Of a stretch of DNA of 55,734 nucleotides, positions 19,371-28,368 are shown in pieces. Source of the stretch: an uncultured Granulosicoccaceae bacterium (GTDB taxonomy: Bacteria; Pseudomonadota; Gammaproteobacteria; Granulosicoccales; Granulosicoccaceae); assembly GCA_937957915.1 (NCBI GenBank), contig CALGNZ010000089.1, forward strand, positions 1 through 55,734, written 5' to 3'. The notes under the pieces were generated by a model, which had not been told where the DNA came from, made no database searches, and saw nothing but the letters and a program-made list of their open reading frames with translations. Within the stretch, counting starts at the first letter, position 1. Every line of letters starts with the position of its first letter. Both the position numbers and the translations under genes were made by a program.

Positions 19371-20900
19371 ATGCCAGTCACACTCGACGGTCGGTCGCTA
19401 AACCCGCATCAACTGCAACGCATTGCCAACGGCGAAGCAGTAGCACTCAGCTCCGAAGGGCTGGCACGAATGGCTGCCACACGCGCGGTTATCGATGATG
19501 CGATTGCGCAAAGACTGCCCATATATGGTGTAACAACGGGCCTTGGCCCAAGGGTCGTTGATGCAATGCCCGACGGCGCACTCAATGTTTTTTCACTGAA
19601 CACCATTCGTGGCCGGGCACACGGCGTGGGAGAGTCATTAGACCGGAGTTGTATTCGCGCCGGAATGGCAGTAAGAGCTAACACGCTGTTAATAGGGGCC
19701 GCGGGAGCGCGCCCTGAACTGGCCAGGCATATTGTCGCTTGCCTGAATGCCGATCTGATTCCATTCATTCCGCAAACCGGAACGATCGGTGTCGCCGATC
19801 TGACCTGGGGCGGTGCACTGGGGCTGGGTCTGATTGGCGAGGGATACCTGATTGCAGCCGACGGCAACATGGTCGAGGCACTGCCAGCAATGCAGAGTGC
19901 GGGTATTGCACCCTATCAGCCCGGGCCACGGGAAGGGCTGGCACTGGTTTCCCACTCAACGATTACCGCCGGTCTTGCCGCAGTCGGCTGGGCAGAGTTG
20001 AAATGCTGCTTCGAATCCGCCCAGACCACAGCGGCGCTTTCAATGGAAGGGTTTCGATCAAACCTGTCGCCACTCGATTCCCGAGTGCTGGCCCTGCGTC
20101 CACAGCCAGGCCAGTCTGCAGCGGCTGACGGTTTGCGTTATCGACTTGAGGGATCCGCACTTTTTAATACTGGTGAGGCGCGCCGGCTACAGGATCCGCT
20201 GAGCCTGCGCAATGTCGCCCAGGTACATGGAGCGGCGATAGCTGCACTGGACTTTTCTGCTGATGCGTTAAAACACGAACTAAATGGCGCCTCGGATAAT
20301 CCGGCTGTACTGCTTGATGCCAGGCATCAGACAGACCTTGACCCCGCACTCGTCTCAGGCGAAATTCTATCCAATGGCGGCTATTTGCCTCCACACCTTT
20401 GTATCACGCTGGTGGCAACCACACAGGCAATGGTGCATCTTGCTGCGTTGCAGGTATCGCGCATCAGTAAAATGATGTTTGAGCGATTCACCGGCCTGTC
20501 TAACGGATTGACTTTCGCCGGCGCAGAGGGCGCAGGACTTGGCCCGCTGATCAAACCAGCGGAAGCGCTGTATGCCGAGATTGCACACCTGGCAACGCCG
20601 CCGCCAATCTACCCGGGGATATCAGCAGATGGACTGGAAGACGTTCAAACCAACATAGCGATACCTGCCAAAGCGCTGTTTCCTATTGCCACAAGGCTGC
20701 GGCAGCTTGCAGCCATTGAAGCGTTAGTTGCTATCCAATCGATTGAATTGCGTAAACTACAACATAAGTTGCCCGAAAAACTGCAATCAGTCTACGAGAC
20801 TGTGCGAGGCATTTCGGCAACTGTGCAGCAAGATCGTCCGCTCGGCGCGGAGATTGATTTGCTAGCCAATCGTATCAAACACGGAGATCTCGAGCGTTGA
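19371..20900 (+). CDS. Aromatic amino acid lyase (HAL/PAL) family protein lacking the MIO triad
   Basis: A 509-residue member of the histidine/phenylalanine ammonia-lyase fold. Family landmarks are YGVTTGLGPRV with Tyr52, PREGLALV, SLRNVAQVHGAA and ELNGASDNPAVL. The cofactor-forming Ala-Ser-Gly is absent: where active enzymes read GSVGASGDLAPL, this one reads GTIGVADLTW (137-146), one residue shorter and with no Ser-Gly. The expected catalytic Asn after EGLAL is replaced by Ser194-His195, the His83 position appears to be Arg, and the Tyr before SLR is Leu. An MIO-dependent ammonia elimination is therefore unlikely. It may catalyse another reaction, bind an amino acid, or be a structural partner. 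The downstream cyclodeaminase-like gene overlaps its stop, so the two probably act together. Confidence 0.85.
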   Translation: MPVTLDGRSLNPHQLQRIANGEAVALSSEGLARMAATRAVIDDAIAQRLPIYGVTTGLGPRVVDAMPDGALNVFSLNTIRGRAHGVGESLDRSCIRAGMAVRANTLLIGAAGARPELARHIVACLNADLIPFIPQTGTIGVADLTWGGALGLGLIGEGYLIAADGNMVEALPAMQSAGIAPYQPGPREGLALVSHSTITAGLAAVGWAELKCCFESAQTTAALSMEGFRSNLSPLDSRVLALRPQPGQSAAADGLRYRLEGSALFNTGEARRLQDPLSLRNVAQVHGAAIAALDFSADALKHELNGASDNPAVLLDARHQTDLDPALVSGEILSNGGYLPPHLCITLVATTQAMVHLAALQVSRISKMMFERFTGLSNGLTFAGAEGAGLGPLIKPAEALYAEIAHLATPPPIYPGISADGLEDVQTNIAIPAKALFPIATRLRQLAAIEALVAIQSIELRKLQHKLPEKLQSVYETVRGISATVQQDRPLGAEIDLLANRIKHGDLER

Positions 20901-21901
20901 AAGAACTGCACCTGACTTACATCAATGGCGTAGACGTGCGAGCCCTCGACCTCTCCAACGATGAGATACTCGATGCGGTTGAATCTGCGGTACTGGCGCA
21001 GGGCAACCAGCAAACTGTTATCGAACCACGCGTACACCTGGTTCCGGAGACGTCAGACAAGGGGCATTTCAATGTATTACGTGGCGTCGTAAAACCCCTT
21101 AACGTTGCCGGTATCAAAGTAGTTGGTGACTTCGTCAACAACTATAAGCAGGGGCTGCCTTCTGAACTTGGCGTGCTCACGCTGTTCTGTCCGGATACTG
21201 GTATACCGCAGGCAATTATTGATGCAAGTGGTATCACTGACATGCGCACGGGTGCCATGAGTGCGTTGGGCGCCAAGTACCTGGCCAACAAAAGCAGCGC
21301 TGTAATGGGGCACATCGGTGCGCGAGGCAGCGCCTATTGGAACGTGCGTCTGACCAATCACCTGTTTAACCTGAGCGAAATTCGTGTGCACTCCAGGCGC
21401 CCGGAAAGTCGCAATGCCTTTGCCGAGAAACTACGCACTGATCTCGACAGAGATATCACGGTGGTCGACAACTGGCACGACTGTCTTGCCGATGCCGACA
21501 TCATGATAGAAGCCTCCCGATTGCCTGAACCGCATCCACATCTGTTAACTGAATGGATTAAACCCGGGTCACTGATCGTACCCTACGGCACCATGAGCGC
21601 GGTTGAGTTTTCCCTCACCGATATCATGGACAAGGTGGTCGTTGACGACTGGGGTCAGTGCGCGCCCGGCAGACCGTTTGGCTCGCTGCGTCGTCATGTT
21701 GATGAGGGTAAAGTGACACAGGAAAACATACACGGCGAACTGGGCCAGATCGTGGCCGGCCACCTGCCGGGGCGGGAAAGTGCCGCTGAAACCAATCTAT
21801 TCTGGCACCGCGGCCTGAGCACTACTGACATCGCACTTGGCCACGCCATCTGGACGAAAGCCAGGGCTGCCGGCATTGGCCAGACTCTACGATTTACCTG
21901 A
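20897..21901 (+). CDS. Ornithine cyclodeaminase / mu-crystallin family protein
   Basis: Protein of 334 residues. Family signatures are GIKVVGDFVNNY (substrate lysine region), GIPQAIIDASGITDMRTGA and a Rossmann segment AVMGHIGARGSAYWNVR, where the usual GxGxQA reads GHIGARG. These proteins use NAD(P) for cyclising deamination of ornithine, or act as ketimine or imino-acid reductases or amino-acid dehydrogenases; which reaction occurs here is unknown. The start is TTG at 20897, overlapping the lyase stop in TTGA, with a GGAG element about 12 bases upstream inside the lyase gene. Coupling to a MIO-less lyase suggests a shared amino-acid-derived substrate. It converges on an SDR gene about 45 bp downstream. 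Confidence 0.88.
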   Translation: MKELHLTYINGVDVRALDLSNDEILDAVESAVLAQGNQQTVIEPRVHLVPETSDKGHFNVLRGVVKPLNVAGIKVVGDFVNNYKQGLPSELGVLTLFCPDTGIPQAIIDASGITDMRTGAMSALGAKYLANKSSAVMGHIGARGSAYWNVRLTNHLFNLSEIRVHSRRPESRNAFAEKLRTDLDRDITVVDNWHDCLADADIMIEASRLPEPHPHLLTEWIKPGSLIVPYGTMSAVEFSLTDIMDKVVVDDWGQCAPGRPFGSLRRHVDEGKVTQENIHGELGQIVAGHLPGRESAAETNLFWHRGLSTTDIALGHAIWTKARAAGIGQTLRFT

Positions 21902-21947
21902 CACTCGTTGCATCCGGTCGCATGGTTATCGGTTCAAAAAAACCGGG

Positions 21948-22655
21948 CTACAACATGGTTTCCAAACGGCTGTTCACCAGTACTTCGGCAACCGACGCTT
22001 CGTTGGGCAAAGACAAAGCATAAGCGGCAGTCGCGGCAATTGCCTGCGGTGTAATTTTGTACTCGCCATCCGGCGCTGACACATGGGACACCATATCGGT
22101 ATCGACGAGCCCGGGGCAGATAGCTGTGGCCCGAATGCCGTCATCCCAACCGGACTGCCTGATCGAGTGCGTCAGCGACAGCGACGCAAACTTTGACGCA
22201 GAATAGCCCAGGTTGCCGCCACTCATAACTCGCTTACCCGATAGCGAAACAACATTGACGACACGACCATGCCCACACGCCTTCAGGGCTGGAAAGGCGG
22301 CACGTACCAACCGCAACGGTCCTTTAAAGTTGACATCCCACATGGTGTCGAGCTCTTCTTCTTTTTCGTCTTCAATGCCAACGGGAAACATGACACCGGC
22401 ATTTAGAACCAGCGCATCGATGGCACTGAAACGCTCAAGTGTGGCTTTTGTCCAGGCAGATGCTGCGCTGTCGGAGGTCGCATCATAGGGCACGACGATA
22501 GCATCGTCACCGAAGTCACCAGCGTTGATAGCATTTACATCGCGTACGCCAAGGCTCAATCGATAGCCTGCACTTGCGAGCGCCTGCGCGACCGCGAGAC
22601 CAATGCCACGATTGGCACCAGAGATCATTACTACTCTGTTGTTAGGCTGAAGCAT
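21948..22655 (-). CDS. Short-chain dehydrogenase/reductase
   Basis: Classical SDR of 235 residues. The nucleotide-binding motif is SGANRGIG (12-19), NAG lies at 85-87, the catalytic Ser is among 137-139 (VSLSG), and Tyr151 and Lys155 form the YxxxK motif in GYSASKF. Expected to be a soluble NAD(P)-dependent oxidoreductase; the substrate is not predictable. The start at 22655 has an AGGAT ribosome site 6 bases upstream. It follows the DUF1330 and AraC-type genes on the same strand with gaps of about 180 and 96 bp, so a loose three-gene unit is possible. Confidence 0.92.
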   Translation of the reverse strand: MLQPNNRVVMISGANRGIGLAVAQALASAGYRLSLGVRDVNAINAGDFGDDAIVVPYDATSDSAASAWTKATLERFSAIDALVLNAGVMFPVGIEDEKEEELDTMWDVNFKGPLRLVRAAFPALKACGHGRVVNVVSLSGKRVMSGGNLGYSASKFASLSLTHSIRQSGWDDGIRATAICPGLVDTDMVSHVSAPDGEYKITPQAIAATAAYALSLPNEASVAEVLVNSRLETML

Positions 22656-22778
22656 AATTTATCCTCGTAAGGAATTTGAACTGCGCACTGGCTATAAGCA
22701 ATTTGCACGGAAACCCTGGCGGCGCATTTCGTGCCCTGCTCAGACATCTTTTGCAGAGCTGGCCACCAGGTTTATGGT

Positions 22779-22834
22779 ACTAATCACGGACCACTAATCA
22801 CGGATCACTAATCACGGATCACGGACCACGGACC
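22779..22834. repeat. 14-bp / 7-bp microrepeat
   Basis: Three units of ACTAATCACGGAYC (22779-22792, 22793-22806, 22807-22820) are followed by two 7-bp half units ACGGACC. The run ends next to the stop codon of the DUF1330 gene. Likely replication slippage; no function seen. Confidence 0.9.
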
Positions 22835-22835
22835 A

Positions 22836-23255
22836 CTACCCGCCAAAGCCGGCACCGGAGTCGGATGGCGCAAGCCTGACAAGCCTCGAATCCGCTACTG
22901 CCGCCTGTCGATGTTTCACAGCTTCGCGATAGACCGGGTCGCGCACCATCTCCACAAATGCCGCCACTGATGGATACTGTGCGATAAAACACTCGTCCCA
23001 GTTTTCGGTTTGCGGGCCGATCAGCATCAGTTCAAAGTTACCGCGCCAGATGATACTGCCACCCAGTCGAGAGAATACCGGGGCGCTGTCTTTGCCATAG
23101 GCGGCATACGCATCAGCTCCTGATATCTGTCGACCATCGGGGTAGGCAGCCTGATCGCGAAAACGCACCAGGTTCAGCATCTGTATTGGACCCGGTCGAT
23201 CATTGTTGCGAAAGACGCCAAACACTTCTTTGGTCGGATCAATGTAGCCAGCCAT
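22836..23255 (-). CDS. DUF1330 family protein
   Basis: Protein of 139 residues with the ferredoxin-like dimeric alpha/beta-barrel pattern of DUF1330: PIQMLNLVRFRD at the first strand, YAAYGKDSAPVFSRLGGSI in the middle and a C-terminal YPSVAAFVEMVRDPVYREAV. Members are small cytoplasmic proteins, many of unknown function. The start at 23255 has AGGAAA upstream. The stop abuts a short tandem repeat. It sits between an AraC-type regulator gene upstream and an SDR gene downstream, all on the minus strand, so the regulator may control both. Confidence 0.88.
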   Translation of the reverse strand: MAGYIDPTKEVFGVFRNNDRPGPIQMLNLVRFRDQAAYPDGRQISGADAYAAYGKDSAPVFSRLGGSIIWRGNFELMLIGPQTENWDECFIAQYPSVAAFVEMVRDPVYREAVKHRQAAVADSRLVRLAPSDSGAGFGG

Positions 23256-23351
23256 GAAATTTTCCTGATACCCAAGTGAGATGATTATTGCACTACGCTG
23301 GAATGCTACCGCGTCCGTTTATAGATTGATACGCAAAGACTTTCGGGCTGC

Positions 23352-24389
23352 TCACTGTCCGGATTGTCGCCACACACTCGGACTGGTGCCGGTTACCCGC
23401 CGAAACTCTCTATTGAAATTTGATTTAGTGGCAAAGCCGACCTTATCCATTATCTCAAGAATGGAATCGTCGCTTTCACGCAGTAACTCGCAGGCAGCAG
23501 TAATTCTTGCACCGTTCACCCACTGCGAGACATTCAATTCGGTTTGACTATTGACTGCTCGAGACACCTGCTTTGCCGGTACGCCAGCCTTACGCGCAAG
23601 GCGCTGCAAATTTAACTCGGTATCAGCATAAAGTGCCTGATCAACCAGCAAGTCTGTCAGACGATGCATTAACTCCGCATAGTCCGGTTCATTTTCAGGT
23701 TGTGGCGACGTTACCGTTGTCCGCGCCGGCTCCGACGGCACCGCTTCGATCTCGTCACCGGAGCCGGCCTGGCCAGCCCCAACGGCAACAAGCCCCAGCA
23801 AAAATATCGTCGGCACATTGGCTATCGTTACGATCATTGCCGCGTGCCGACCGCCGAAATAGCCGAAGTCCAGCGCTATCACCACTTCAATCAATGCAAA
23901 ATAGACAAGCAGAGCCCCGGTTATCCACACCGCTCGATGGCAATTGCGTGCCGCACCAAACTTCACCATCCTTAACGCATCAGCGCCTTTCCTCGCCAAC
24001 CGGATTAGCAGATACGCATAAAAAAGACTCGTGGTGACAATCACCACTTCAAGCCAAACGGGCGACGCAAATAAAACGACAGCCACAGCAATGACAGGTA
24101 TCAGATGTGGCCAATCCTCTGCGTCAATCACCGGTCCTGACCGACTCAGGCTGCGGAATGCGATCCAGCTCAATATACACCAGCACACAGCAAGCAGCGG
24201 CAACAGCGGCATCACGTTAATCGAGTTGCTGGTCCAGCGGATACCGATGAGAACCAGCACCACACAGTACACCCCCAACAGGGCCAGAAACCAGCGCCCG
24301 GTGGGCAGGCTTTGCAATGCCTCGCGATTGGCTAGCATTACCATCACCAGCATCAATGCAACTACAACAGGTAAAGGAACCGACAGCAT
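23352..24389 (-). CDS. AraC-family regulator with an N-terminal multi-helix membrane domain
   Basis: Protein of 345 residues from ATG 24389. The first ~215 residues form about seven hydrophobic helices (from MLSVPLPVVVALMLVMV to NVPTIFLLGLVAVGAG). After a polar linker comes a C-terminal AraC-type double helix-turn-helix (~250-345): LQRLARKAGVPAKQVSRAVN and ILEIMDKVGFATKSNFNREF, ending FRRVTGTSPSVWRQ. A DNA-binding domain tethered to a membrane domain suggests direct sensing of a membrane or extracellular cue. An ATG at 24443 would add 18 residues; the 24389 start begins directly at the first helix and has GGAG 11 bases upstream. Probable targets are the downstream DUF1330 and SDR genes. Confidence 0.88.
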   Translation of the reverse strand: MLSVPLPVVVALMLVMVMLANREALQSLPTGRWFLALLGVYCVVLVLIGIRWTSNSINVMPLLPLLAVCWCILSWIAFRSLSRSGPVIDAEDWPHLIPVIAVAVVLFASPVWLEVVIVTTSLFYAYLLIRLARKGADALRMVKFGAARNCHRAVWITGALLVYFALIEVVIALDFGYFGGRHAAMIVTIANVPTIFLLGLVAVGAGQAGSGDEIEAVPSEPARTTVTSPQPENEPDYAELMHRLTDLLVDQALYADTELNLQRLARKAGVPAKQVSRAVNSQTELNVSQWVNGARITAACELLRESDDSILEIMDKVGFATKSNFNREFRRVTGTSPSVWRQSGQ

Positions 24390-24711
24390 TTTTGAGCATT
24401 CTCCGGCCACCCTGGGCCCTGTTATCCAGTCACATCCATCCATCCCGGCGTGCCGTGACCGTGCTGTGCATCAGTAAGTCAAAACCGGTATTCAGTCTGT
24501 ATTTACGCCGAGTTCAAGGATCGGATCGTGATTTCGAACGGCCTGAATCGCATTCGAGGTCGAGGGTTTCGGCGCCTGCACCGATGATACTAATCGTTTT
24601 CCGCACTATGTGCGGCAGTAAAACAGTCGATGGTTCGAACCGGAGTCAGGACAGATTATTTCTCGGCATTCGGCAGCGCAACGACAGATACTTTCACCTC
24701 AGGAGCATCCA

Positions 24712-25716
24712 ATGAGATTTTCACCACTGCTTTTTTTAATCACCTTTTTTTTCCATTCACTGGCAATTGCCGGCCCCGGGTTTCGGCTATTGGAAGCACC
24801 GGATCCCGGGTACAAGGCGATTGCGGTCGGATTATGGTATCCCACCGACGTTGCAGCACCGGACAGCCCGAACACAAAATTTGGCTATGCGCTGGCCGTC
24901 GATGCCCCGATTAAGCAAGGGCAGTATCCACTGGTTCTGTTTTCTCACGGTTACAGTGGATGGTACGGCGGGCATGCCGACCTTGCGATGGCCCTTGCCA
25001 ACGCAGGTTTTATGGTCGCAGCGCCAAGCCATACTGGTAACCACTTTGCGGACATGAGTTCTTCGGTGGACCAATGGGCACTGGACCGGCCACGCCATAT
25101 TAGCTTGACGCTGGATTTTCTGCTGCAAAATGAACTAACCCGCAGTGCCATTGATGCAAAGCGAGTGGGTGTTTACGGTTTTTCCGCCGGGGGCTTTACT
25201 GCGCTGTCGGTGATTGGCGCCGTACCGGATTTCGACCATGCCACAGCGCTATGTCGCCAGTCGCCTGATGAATTTGTTTGCGCCGAGGGGATGATCGACA
25301 TCATGGTCAAGGCGAAACTGGACTCCCTGCCCTCGCAGGCCTGGGGCCATGACCCGAGAATTCGAGCCGCGGCTATCGCCGCCCCCGGATTGGCATTTGC
25401 CTACACACGCAAGAGCCTTGCAGATGTTGACGTGCCGGTGCAACTTTGGTCCGCCATGAATGATCATAGCGTGCCACACCACAGCAATGCGGCGCCTCTG
25501 GCACAGCGCCTTCCCGCCCGCCCGGAGACCCACTGGATCGAAAAGGCCAGTCACTTTGCGTTTCTGATTATCCCTTGCAGGCCCGCTTTCAAAAAGGCGG
25601 ACCCGGTGGAGTATGAAATGGTCTGCGGCGACGCCGACGGCTTTGATCGTCGCGCTTTCCTTGAAACCATGGCGCAGGAAATGATTCGGTTTTTTAACGA
25701 GACCTTGCCGGGCTGA
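24712..25716 (+). CDS. Exported alpha/beta hydrolase (dienelactone hydrolase-like)
   Basis: Protein of 334 residues with a signal peptide (MRFSPLLFLITFFFHSLAIA, cleavage near residue 20), so probably periplasmic. The hydrolase core shows the oxyanion segment VLFSHGYSGWYGG, the nucleophile elbow GFSAGG, an acid candidate in SAMNDHSVP and a C-terminal His in KASHFAFL. The pattern matches predicted dienelactone hydrolases and lipase-like enzymes related to PAF acetylhydrolase. Substrate unknown, probably an ester. An AGGAG-like site (CTCAGGAGCATCC) precedes the ATG. It is followed by a hairpin shared with the convergent MAPEG gene. Confidence 0.9.
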   Translation: MRFSPLLFLITFFFHSLAIAGPGFRLLEAPDPGYKAIAVGLWYPTDVAAPDSPNTKFGYALAVDAPIKQGQYPLVLFSHGYSGWYGGHADLAMALANAGFMVAAPSHTGNHFADMSSSVDQWALDRPRHISLTLDFLLQNELTRSAIDAKRVGVYGFSAGGFTALSVIGAVPDFDHATALCRQSPDEFVCAEGMIDIMVKAKLDSLPSQAWGHDPRIRAAAIAAPGLAFAYTRKSLADVDVPVQLWSAMNDHSVPHHSNAAPLAQRLPARPETHWIEKASHFAFLIIPCRPAFKKADPVEYEMVCGDADGFDRRAFLETMAQEMIRFFNETLPG

Positions 25717-25762
25717 AAGCCAGTGCAACCAGCAAACTGAAATTACCCGTTATTGCAATGGA

Positions 25763-25788
25763 GATACCGCCTGCTTCGGGGCGGTATC
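25763..25788. terminator. Hairpin between convergent genes
   Basis: A perfect 9-bp stem, GATACCGCC (25763-25771) and GGCGGTATC (25780-25788), with loop TGCTTCGG, lies between the hydrolase stop and the convergent MAPEG stop. No strong T-run follows on either side, so efficient intrinsic termination is uncertain. Confidence 0.55.
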
Positions 25789-25814
25789 GGTTCAAACGCG
25801 GCGCCAGGCCAGAC

Positions 25815-26204
25815 TTACAGTAACTGCAACGCAACCATACACAACCCGACAATCGATGCGACCCATGCAAAGGTTCGCAACCAGGGAACGCCTGTTAAAT
25901 AAAGGGGCAGATACGCAACACGCCCTAAAAGATAAAGCCAGCCACCAGTTGCTGTCGCTGCATTGGCATCGCCAGTAACCTGTACCAGAATCAGCAGCCC
26001 TATAGCCCAGGGAACGGTTTCCTTAAAGTTAACGAGTGCTCTGGTGGCACGTTCGTACACCGGACTTTTTGGTACGACGATACTGTCTCTGGAACCTGCC
26101 AGCGCAACCAGACCATTTCCTGGTATCAGAAAGACGGCAGGTAACAGGTAATGCGCCAGTGCCAGAATGAATGTGAGGAAAACAATCAGTGTCTCTGTTG
26201 TCAT
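25815..26204 (-). CDS. MAPEG family membrane protein
   Basis: Protein of 129 residues with four predicted membrane helices. It carries the MAPEG-type segment RATRALVNFKETVPWAIGLL, where the family keeps an R-A-x-x-N-x-x-E pattern. MAPEG proteins are membrane-associated enzymes of eicosanoid/glutathione metabolism in eukaryotes; bacterial members are mostly uncharacterised. The start at 26204 is supported by GGAGAG six bases upstream. It stands alone, convergent to the hydrolase gene. Confidence 0.88.
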   Translation of the reverse strand: MTTETLIVFLTFILALAHYLLPAVFLIPGNGLVALAGSRDSIVVPKSPVYERATRALVNFKETVPWAIGLLILVQVTGDANAATATGGWLYLLGRVAYLPLYLTGVPWLRTFAWVASIVGLCMVALQLL

Positions 26205-26649
26205 TTGATCTCTCCAATAGATGCGGGCCAGGAGCGAGTATGACAGAAGTTCTGCCTTTGCCAGCGCACCACAACAGACCGTTTTATTCGATGATTTTCG
26301 TTACGTAAGGATTACCCCGCGCCGGACCAGGTCAGCGGACTTACTTTGCATCAAACCACTGCTATTGCCGGTGAGTGACGAAATCATATCAAGCGTCCTG
26401 GATACGCAATTCCGTTGTTAAAGTGTACAGCAATCAGAATTACCTACCTATAACCTGACCGGGGTACGTTTCTGGCTCGGCTTCGCCACTGCGCCGTCTG
26501 AATTCGACAGGCCGATCTATTCGTTAATTTACACTTACTCTCAACAACGAGACGAGGGAATCACTTGCAGCCACAACACTTTCAATGGCACGATGACCAG
26601 CAAGCCGTAACGACCAGACAATTTTTGCCCTGCAATCGGAGCCAGTACC
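26205..26649. other. Intergenic region, no gene seen
   Basis: About 445 bp between the divergent MAPEG and TauD genes. It should hold both promoters. Nothing else is recognised. Confidence 0.5.
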
Positions 26650-27552
26650 GTGAACATAGTTCCACTGCATGAAGAGTTTGGCGCACAGGTATCCGGTGTG
26701 GAACTATCCAAACCGCTGGATGCCGCCACACATGCGCAACTCGAGCAGGCAATCAACCGTTACTCGGTGCTGTTGTTCCGTGACGCCCGGGGCCCTTCAC
26801 AGCCAATTGACAGCGACCAGCAGATTCGCTTCAGCCAATACTTCGGAACGCTCGAAGAAGAACATGTCACCTACTACAGCACAGGTAGTATCAGTTACGT
26901 AGGTCGTATCGGTAACATTTTGCCCGATGGCACGCAATTTAAAGCCGACACACGCAAAGCACGCTCACAGTCAGCTAACAATATGTGGCATTCCGATAGC
27001 TCCTTTCGTGAGATCCCCAGTTTGTACTCACTACTGGTGGCCCATGAAGTACCAGATGAAGCAGGCGAGACGGAATTTGTCAGCGCTCGCAGCGCCTATC
27101 AAAGGCTGCATGCCAATGTACAGAAAAACATCAACCATAAAGTCGGCATCCACGACTATATCTACTCCCGCACCAAGGTCGGCGAAGATGCAGTATCTGA
27201 CGGACAACGTACTTATATGCGGCCGGTACGACAGCGGCTTGTCAGAACCAATCCGGTGACCGGGGAACACAACTTTTTTGTTGGCTCGCATGTGCGCAGC
27301 ATCGAAGGCATGGACGATCAATCTGCACAGCCATTAATCAGAGATTTAATAGATGAAGCTACTCGAAAAACCTCGATCTATCGCCATGACTGGCAACAGG
27401 GAGATGTTGTGATGTGGGACAACCGCTGCGTGCTGCATCGTGGTTGTGGCTATGATGCAGATCGGTACCGGCGCCTACTGTTGCAGACCCGGTTGCGCGG
27501 CAATGGCCCGTCACTGGCAGAGCCCGGTTTTGACCTGACAGCAGCCCCCTAA
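26650..27552 (+). CDS. TauD/TfdA-family Fe(II)/2-oxoglutarate dioxygenase
   Basis: Protein of 300 residues. The iron triad is visible as His114-x-Asp116 in NMWHSDSSFR and a distal His263 in DNRCVLHRG, followed by the 2-oxoglutarate arginine (Arg274/275 in DADRYRR). The WHSDSSF segment resembles TfdA (2,4-D dioxygenase) and related TauD relatives. It would hydroxylate a small substrate using O2 and 2-oxoglutarate; taurine, aryloxyalkanoates or another acid cannot be told apart from sequence. The start is GTG at 26650 with GGAG eight bases upstream. It is a single gene with no sulfonate transport genes nearby. Confidence 0.92.
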   Translation: MNIVPLHEEFGAQVSGVELSKPLDAATHAQLEQAINRYSVLLFRDARGPSQPIDSDQQIRFSQYFGTLEEEHVTYYSTGSISYVGRIGNILPDGTQFKADTRKARSQSANNMWHSDSSFREIPSLYSLLVAHEVPDEAGETEFVSARSAYQRLHANVQKNINHKVGIHDYIYSRTKVGEDAVSDGQRTYMRPVRQRLVRTNPVTGEHNFFVGSHVRSIEGMDDQSAQPLIRDLIDEATRKTSIYRHDWQQGDVVMWDNRCVLHRGCGYDADRYRRLLLQTRLRGNGPSLAEPGFDLTAAP

Positions 27553-27629
27553 AGCGCCTTGTCTGTGGAAATTTTCACTACGGGGTCGCTCTCAACGTGC
27601 CGGATAAGACGGCGAATATATCGCAGACG

Positions 27630-27968
27630 TTAAAATAGCCGTGCATCCAGCGATACCCCCAGGGTAAAGCCAAATCGCTGATAATAAAACGGCATGCAAA
27701 CCGCAATGACCAGCACCGCCACGGTAAAAACTGTCCACGGTTTAAGACCGGAACTCACAAGCAGCCTGTCGATAAGTACGTAAGCCACAGCGACAACCGG
27801 ATAGTTAAGCTCACCTATTATCCAGAACCATGCTTTAGGCCCGGTAATATCTCCGAGTTTGAAGAAATACACTATCGGCCATGCCAGAGCCCAGACAACA
27901 GTAGCCAATAGAAATCGGCGCCAGAACACCGACACCAGAGGTTCGAGCTTCAATAGCAGGCTCCGCAT
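27630..27968 (-). CDS. Small membrane protein, unknown function
   Basis: Protein of 112 residues with three predicted helices (about 18-36, 53-68 and 78-98). Notable segments are WALAWPIVYFFKLGDITGP and YPVVAVAYVLIDRLL. No family is recognised. It converges on the TauD-like gene about 80 bp away. It could be a real orphan gene; the length and clean hydrophobic pattern support coding. Confidence 0.6.
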   Translation of the reverse strand: MRSLLLKLEPLVSVFWRRFLLATVVWALAWPIVYFFKLGDITGPKAWFWIIGELNYPVVAVAYVLIDRLLVSSGLKPWTVFTVAVLVIAVCMPFYYQRFGFTLGVSLDARLF

Positions 27969-28368
27969 TTACTGCTGGTTTTCAACATCCCATGCTCTGT
28001 CGTACCCGAAATACTCACTGAAGTCATTTAACCTTTACGATTCAAATTCTGCGTTGGGATTGTGCAATCTGAAAGACCTTGCGCCCGTGGTTAGAACAAC
28101 GTCTGTCACTGCGATTTGATTTCACCGCTGGCGGCTGACTGGTTTATGCGAAAGCTCACTTAGCTCTCCACAACAACGCCGGCAGCCTGCATGCCCCGCC
28201 ACAACACCGATCACAGCGCTAATCACAAAGCTAAGCCGCTGTATGCCAGTAACCGATTATTGGCGATCCCGACCTGATTCATGGCTTACATCAGCGTGCG
28301 TTGTTGTATCGCTGCAGGGCTTGAAAAAGTGCGTAATAATAAGGATATCGAACGCACCGGGATAGACA
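27969..28368. other. Intergenic region, no gene seen
   Basis: 400 bp between a divergent small membrane-protein gene and the PhyH gene. No conserved RNA or hairpin with a T-run was noticed; it likely holds the PhyH promoter. Confidence 0.45.

Noticed and set aside
24600-24650. tRNA-like GGTTCGAACC box near 24631
   Set aside because: No cloverleaf, acceptor stem or anticodon arm can be formed around it.
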